Source: Oscillospiraceae bacterium
GTDB lineage: Bacteria > Bacillota > Clostridia > Oscillospirales > CAG-382
Assembly: GCA_015064625.1 (NCBI GenBank)
Contig: SVRW01000006.1
Location: forward strand, 16,692-80,691
Direction of reading: 5' to 3'
DNA: 64,000 bases
Below the pieces are notes generated by a model. It worked only from the letters and a program-made list of their open reading frames with translations. It was not told the DNA's origin and did not search any database. The number at the start of each line of letters is the position of its first letter. Position 1 is the first letter of the stretch. Shown one piece after another: positions 61,320 through 64,000 of the stretch. Made by a program: the position numbers and the translations under genes.

Positions 61320-61985
61320 TCAATAAAGCTGTTTTGTAATATTTTCTATATAAACTATGTCGGGGACGCTGTCAAGAGCGGGAGAAAGGGAAGAAAGAGC
61401 TGTAGTGAATACGGTTTTTAAGCCCGTTATCTTCTCTAATTCTTCCATTTTGGGAATTGACGAAAGAACTATTTCGGGGGTTGTTTCATAGGATAAATTT
61501 GTGTTATTGATAAGTCCTGAAAATTTTAGTCCCGACATTCTTTCTATTGCACCCATAAGACAAGCTGTTTCTTCCGCTGTAGAAGTCTGGGGCCTGCAAA
61601 AGTTGCAGACGCAATACATTTCGTAGCCCGCTTCTTCAACACGCTTTCTCATGAATCCCAAAGGAGCGGCACCGTCATCATCCCCGCCAACGTCAACTAT
61701 AGCTTTTCCTTCTGAATCAAAAATTGAAAACAGACTTTCGGGCAAAGAGGGAATGTCAACGTTTGAGTTGGCAAATTTGGGGAGAATTGTTTTTATACCC
61801 TTGCTTTCCAGATATTTGGCATTGTCTGCCGTTCTGAAATATGGGTTTACTGTGTCAAGGTCTGTTATGCTTATTTCGTTGTATTTTTCTTTAAGCTTCA
61901 GAGCTAAATTGACGGAAACGTTTGTTTTTCCCGTACCATAATGCCCTGAAATTATTATAATCTTTTTTTTGAATAAGTTTTTCAA
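61320..61985 (-). CDS. P-loop nucleotide-binding protein of the MinD/CobQ type
   Basis: The 221-residue product has a Walker A IIISGHYGTGKTNVSVNLALKL, then ITDLDTVNPYFRTADN and a Walker-B-like IVDVGGDDDGAAPLG, as in the SIMIBI class. The function is unknown. It sits directly upstream of the 2-oxoacid oxidoreductase set (49 bp to the ferredoxin start) and is probably in the same transcript, suggesting an accessory role such as cluster or cofactor delivery (inference). Confidence 0.75.
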   Translation of the reverse strand: MKNLFKKKIIIISGHYGTGKTNVSVNLALKLKEKYNEISITDLDTVNPYFRTADNAKYLESKGIKTILPKFANSNVDIPSLPESLFSIFDSEGKAIVDVGGDDDGAAPLGFMRKRVEEAGYEMYCVCNFCRPQTSTAEETACLMGAIERMSGLKFSGLINNTNLSYETTPEIVLSSIPKMEELEKITGLKTVFTTALSSLSPALDSVPDIVYIENITKQLY

Positions 61986-62024
61986 TTATTTGCACCTTAT
62001 TATTATGTATTGTACTGTGTTGTA

Positions 62025-62071
62025 CTTTTTCTTCTTTGGAAAGAAGAAAAAGATACCAAAAAGAAGAAACT
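62025..62071. repeat. AAGAAGAAAAG-type palindromic repeat, copy 2
   Basis: CTTTTTCTTCTTT/AAAGAAGAAAAAG arms followed by ATACCAAAAAGAAGAAAC, related to the copy at 57150-57194. Confidence 0.6.
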
Positions 62072-62183
62072 GATTTTTTATCTATAAATATGGTGTCTAT
62101 ATACCCATACACTAAATTGAAAGTCTCGCGGTTGAATTGTTTTTTTGAAATCCGAGGGCATAGCGAATTAAAAGTTTTGGGGG

Positions 62184-62209
62184 CTGGGGGATTTTTCAAA
62201 ATCCCCCAG
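62184..62209. repeat. Palindromic repeat, CCCC/GGGG family, copy 4
   Basis: CTGGGGGATTTT/AAAATCCCCCAG arms are preceded by GGCATAGCGAATTAAAAGTTTTGG, matching the leader of copies 2 and 3. CAAAAAGCCCTTGG follows, as after copy 2. It lies just beyond the mltG stop. Confidence 0.75.
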
Positions 62210-62225
62210 TTCAAAAAGCCCTTGG

Positions 62226-63587
62226 CTATTCTTCAAAATAATCGCCGTTGAGAATCTTTTCGTTTATTTCATCGGCTTTAGCTTTGTTTTTTTCGTGTCC
62301 TCTTTGTGTTTCAGCGTAGTAGATGTTACCCGCAAGGTCGGAAACGAAGAAATAAGCTGTTTTGATGCCGTTTTCCTTCAGCATTTGCTGGTCGAAAGCG
62401 GGGAAAATCGTTGATTCGATGGCGTTTATTCCTGGGTTACATATTGCTCCCGGAGGGAGTCCTTCATACATATATGTGTTGTATGGGTTATCAATTCTTG
62501 TGTCCGCATCGGTTATAATATCTTTTCTTTCTTCAAGAATATATTGAACCGTGGCGCAGGACTCAAGCTTTGGAAGAGATTTGGAATTTATACGATTGTG
62601 GAAAACCTGAGAAATGTTTTCAAAGTCGGAAAGTGTTATGCCTTCCATTTGAACGATAGAAGCAAGTGTTATGACCTCGTCAAAGGTAAGCCCTATCTTC
62701 TCACAGGTCTTTTTGTAGGTGTCCTCGTATTCATCCCAAAATTTGTCGTCAAAGTTGTTGAGAAACTTATTTATAACCTGAATTGCGTCTGAATCCTCGT
62801 AAAAATAGTAGGTGTCGGGGTATAAATACCCTTCAAGACGATAAATCCTGTTCTTTGAATATCCTTTCGCTTCAAGCTCCTGCACGAATTCGTGCTTGAA
62901 CGGATAATTGTTTATAACGTCCACAAGCTCTTCTCTTGTTGATACGCCCTCTTTAACAAGCATATCAATAATTTGGTCTGTCGTGAATCCTTCGGGAACT
63001 GTGATACGAATTTCCTTTTTAACGTAAGGAACGGTTGTGAGCTTTGAATAAAGCTGGGTATAGTTGAGACCGCTTTCAAGCTGATAATCCCCTTCGATGA
63101 ATTTCACCTCTGAAGTGTCATCAACCTGAAAAATAATAAACATTTTGAAAAGCCAATCGTATTCTATTGCGCCTGCTTCTTTCAGCTTTTCTGAAACTGT
63201 CACGTAGTTGTCATCACTGCTTATGGAAATCTTCTCTGGGGTCTGGGATTTAACGAGAGCGAACATATCATTTCCTGCGGTAATGATGAAATATGACAAA
63301 AACAAAGAACAAATCATAACAAAAACCACGTAAATGGCGGCTTTTGCCACGCCCGAAATGAGACCACCGTTTTTTTCTTCCTCACGGTTACGCTTTTTCC
63401 CTTTGAAAATCCTTTTTTTACGTTCTTTTTGCTCTGCACTTTCCTCGGGAGAAGCAAGAGGGTCTTCGTTTACCATCTCAAAAAATTCATCTATTTGATT
63501 TTCAGTAACACTGTATTCGTCCTTTTGCTTGAAAACGGATTTGTTTTCTTCAAAAAGGTCATTTTTGTTATCTTGCGAATTGTTCAA
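62226..63587 (-). CDS. mltG: Endolytic murein transglycosylase
   Basis: MltG (YceG) cuts nascent glycan strands and so sets chain length. The 453-residue product has an acidic cytosolic N-terminus (1-80), a transmembrane helix (about 82-107), a LysM-like subdomain, and the catalytic domain with GYLYPDTYYF, the Glu in LASIVQMEG and RIDNPYNTYMYEGLPPGAICNPGINAI. It starts with TTG after AAGGAG. The long Lys/Glu-rich cytosolic part is common in Firmicute MltG. It follows the CPBP-family gene by 22 bases. Confidence 0.92.
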   Translation of the reverse strand: MNNSQDNKNDLFEENKSVFKQKDEYSVTENQIDEFFEMVNEDPLASPEESAEQKERKKRIFKGKKRNREEEKNGGLISGVAKAAIYVVFVMICSLFLSYFIITAGNDMFALVKSQTPEKISISSDDNYVTVSEKLKEAGAIEYDWLFKMFIIFQVDDTSEVKFIEGDYQLESGLNYTQLYSKLTTVPYVKKEIRITVPEGFTTDQIIDMLVKEGVSTREELVDVINNYPFKHEFVQELEAKGYSKNRIYRLEGYLYPDTYYFYEDSDAIQVINKFLNNFDDKFWDEYEDTYKKTCEKIGLTFDEVITLASIVQMEGITLSDFENISQVFHNRINSKSLPKLESCATVQYILEERKDIITDADTRIDNPYNTYMYEGLPPGAICNPGINAIESTIFPAFDQQMLKENGIKTAYFFVSDLAGNIYYAETQRGHEKNKAKADEINEKILNGDYFEE

Positions 63588-63609
63588 AATGAAGCTCCTT
63601 TCCGTAAAC

Positions 63610-64000
63610 TCAGCCCGATATAGCGGTTATTAGCAGATATGCTCCTATGGGCAAAAGCAATGTGGATGAGCGAAAGGCTCCCGATGCAGGTTTTGTAACC
63701 CCAAGAGATTCCTTCGGGGGCTTTTCGGAATACTGTATATATATATGTTGCATTCTTGAAAAAACGCGCCAGAGGGATATGAGAAAAATGAGAATTATCA
63801 TGAATCTGAAAAAATACATATTTGTATCATACCAGACACTGTTTTCGAAAATATCTCCCGCATATAAATCAAGCATATTGTTTGCAAAATGAAGAATCAT
63901 TGCAGGGAAAACCGAACGGCATACGGACGTTATAAACGCCAGCATAAATCCTGCGAATAAATATAAGAAAAAACCTTCAAAAGAAAAATGGGAAAATGCG
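63610..64000 (-). CDS. CPBP-family intramembrane protein, 5' part beyond window
   Basis: Only the C-terminal 129 residues are inside the window; the frame is open to the right edge. The visible part has two membrane segments before VFPAMILHFANNMLDLY, which matches the C-terminal H-x3-N motif of the CPBP (Abi/CAAX-like) intramembrane protease family, then two more segments with a cytosolic loop. The conserved N-terminal EExxxR motif would lie outside. It is directly upstream of mltG on the same strand. Confidence 0.7.
   Translation of the reverse strand, partial: AFSHFSFEGFFLYLFAGFMLAFITSVCRSVFPAMILHFANNMLDLYAGDIFENSVWYDTNMYFFRFMIILIFLISLWRVFSRMQHIYIQYSEKPPKESLGVTKPASGAFRSSTLLLPIGAYLLITAISG

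Overview
The window reads as a chromosomal segment of an anaerobic, endospore-forming low-GC Firmicute of class Clostridia, most likely near Oscillospirales/Ruminococcaceae (inference from gene content; no rRNA is present). Pointers are spo0A, a four-gene ferredoxin-dependent 2-oxoacid oxidoreductase cluster, RqcH, the TIGR03960/DUF2344 radical-SAM pair, a dockerin-like module, strong AGGAGG-type ribosome binding sites and frequent TTG starts. Coding density is high. I see no complete tRNA or rRNA, prophage, insertion sequence or CRISPR array.

Layout. 1-331 holds tandem structured repeats with a tRNA(Lys)-like 3' end and two terminators. 381-7679 (minus) has a phosphohexomutase, two small ORFs, a TPR/LRR membrane protein, a 2-hydroxyacid dehydrogenase, a cytidylate-kinase-like protein, a 120-bp tandem repeat and a P-loop ATPase. 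7887-10453 (plus) has a nucleotidyltransferase and TypA. 12042-23100 (plus) is a housekeeping run: murQ, metF, radical SAM, SPFH protein, DUF2344, rqcH, nfo, recG, dusB. 23362-27536 carries a small membrane protein, spo0A with an unusual receiver domain, a glycosidase lipoprotein and a LuxR-type regulator. 27800-33540 is a Cys-rich small protein plus a 1830-residue vWA/pilin-domain surface protein. 33812-39712 has a pyridoxal-type kinase, a methyltransferase, an RNase M5-like/MtaB in-frame fusion, holA and a dipeptide epimerase. 39713-45241 has a deacetylase, an NlpC/P60 peptidase, miaB, a YlbF-like protein, a type II pantothenate kinase and a small HTH-like protein. 45286-52461 holds a three-gene small-protein operon, a membrane protein, a SpoIID-like/peptidoglycan-binding protein and a dockerin/beta-helix secreted protein. 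52569-64000 (minus) has folD, lgt, two M16 peptidases, ispF, ispD, the 2-oxoacid oxidoreductase genes, a P-loop ATPase, mltG and a truncated CPBP-family gene.

Functional themes are cell-wall turnover and recycling (murQ, dipeptide epimerase, NlpC/P60, MltG, deacetylase, SpoIID-like protein), tRNA modification (MtaB, MiaB, DusB), translation and ribosome quality control (TypA, RqcH), DNA repair (Nfo, RecG) and fermentative 2-oxoacid oxidation. Intergenic regions carry several dispersed palindromic repeat families: a CCCC/GGGG hairpin family with four copies, ATTCCGAATTC-type miniature elements with three clear copies and one degenerate, and an AAGAAGAAAAG hairpin family with two copies.

The most interesting observations are Spo0A with Glu where the phospho-accepting Asp should be, the RNase M5-like/MtaB fusion with an internal translation start, a 26/28-bp inverted repeat enclosing about 240 bp between two divergent cell-envelope genes, and the tRNA-tailed structured repeats at the left edge.
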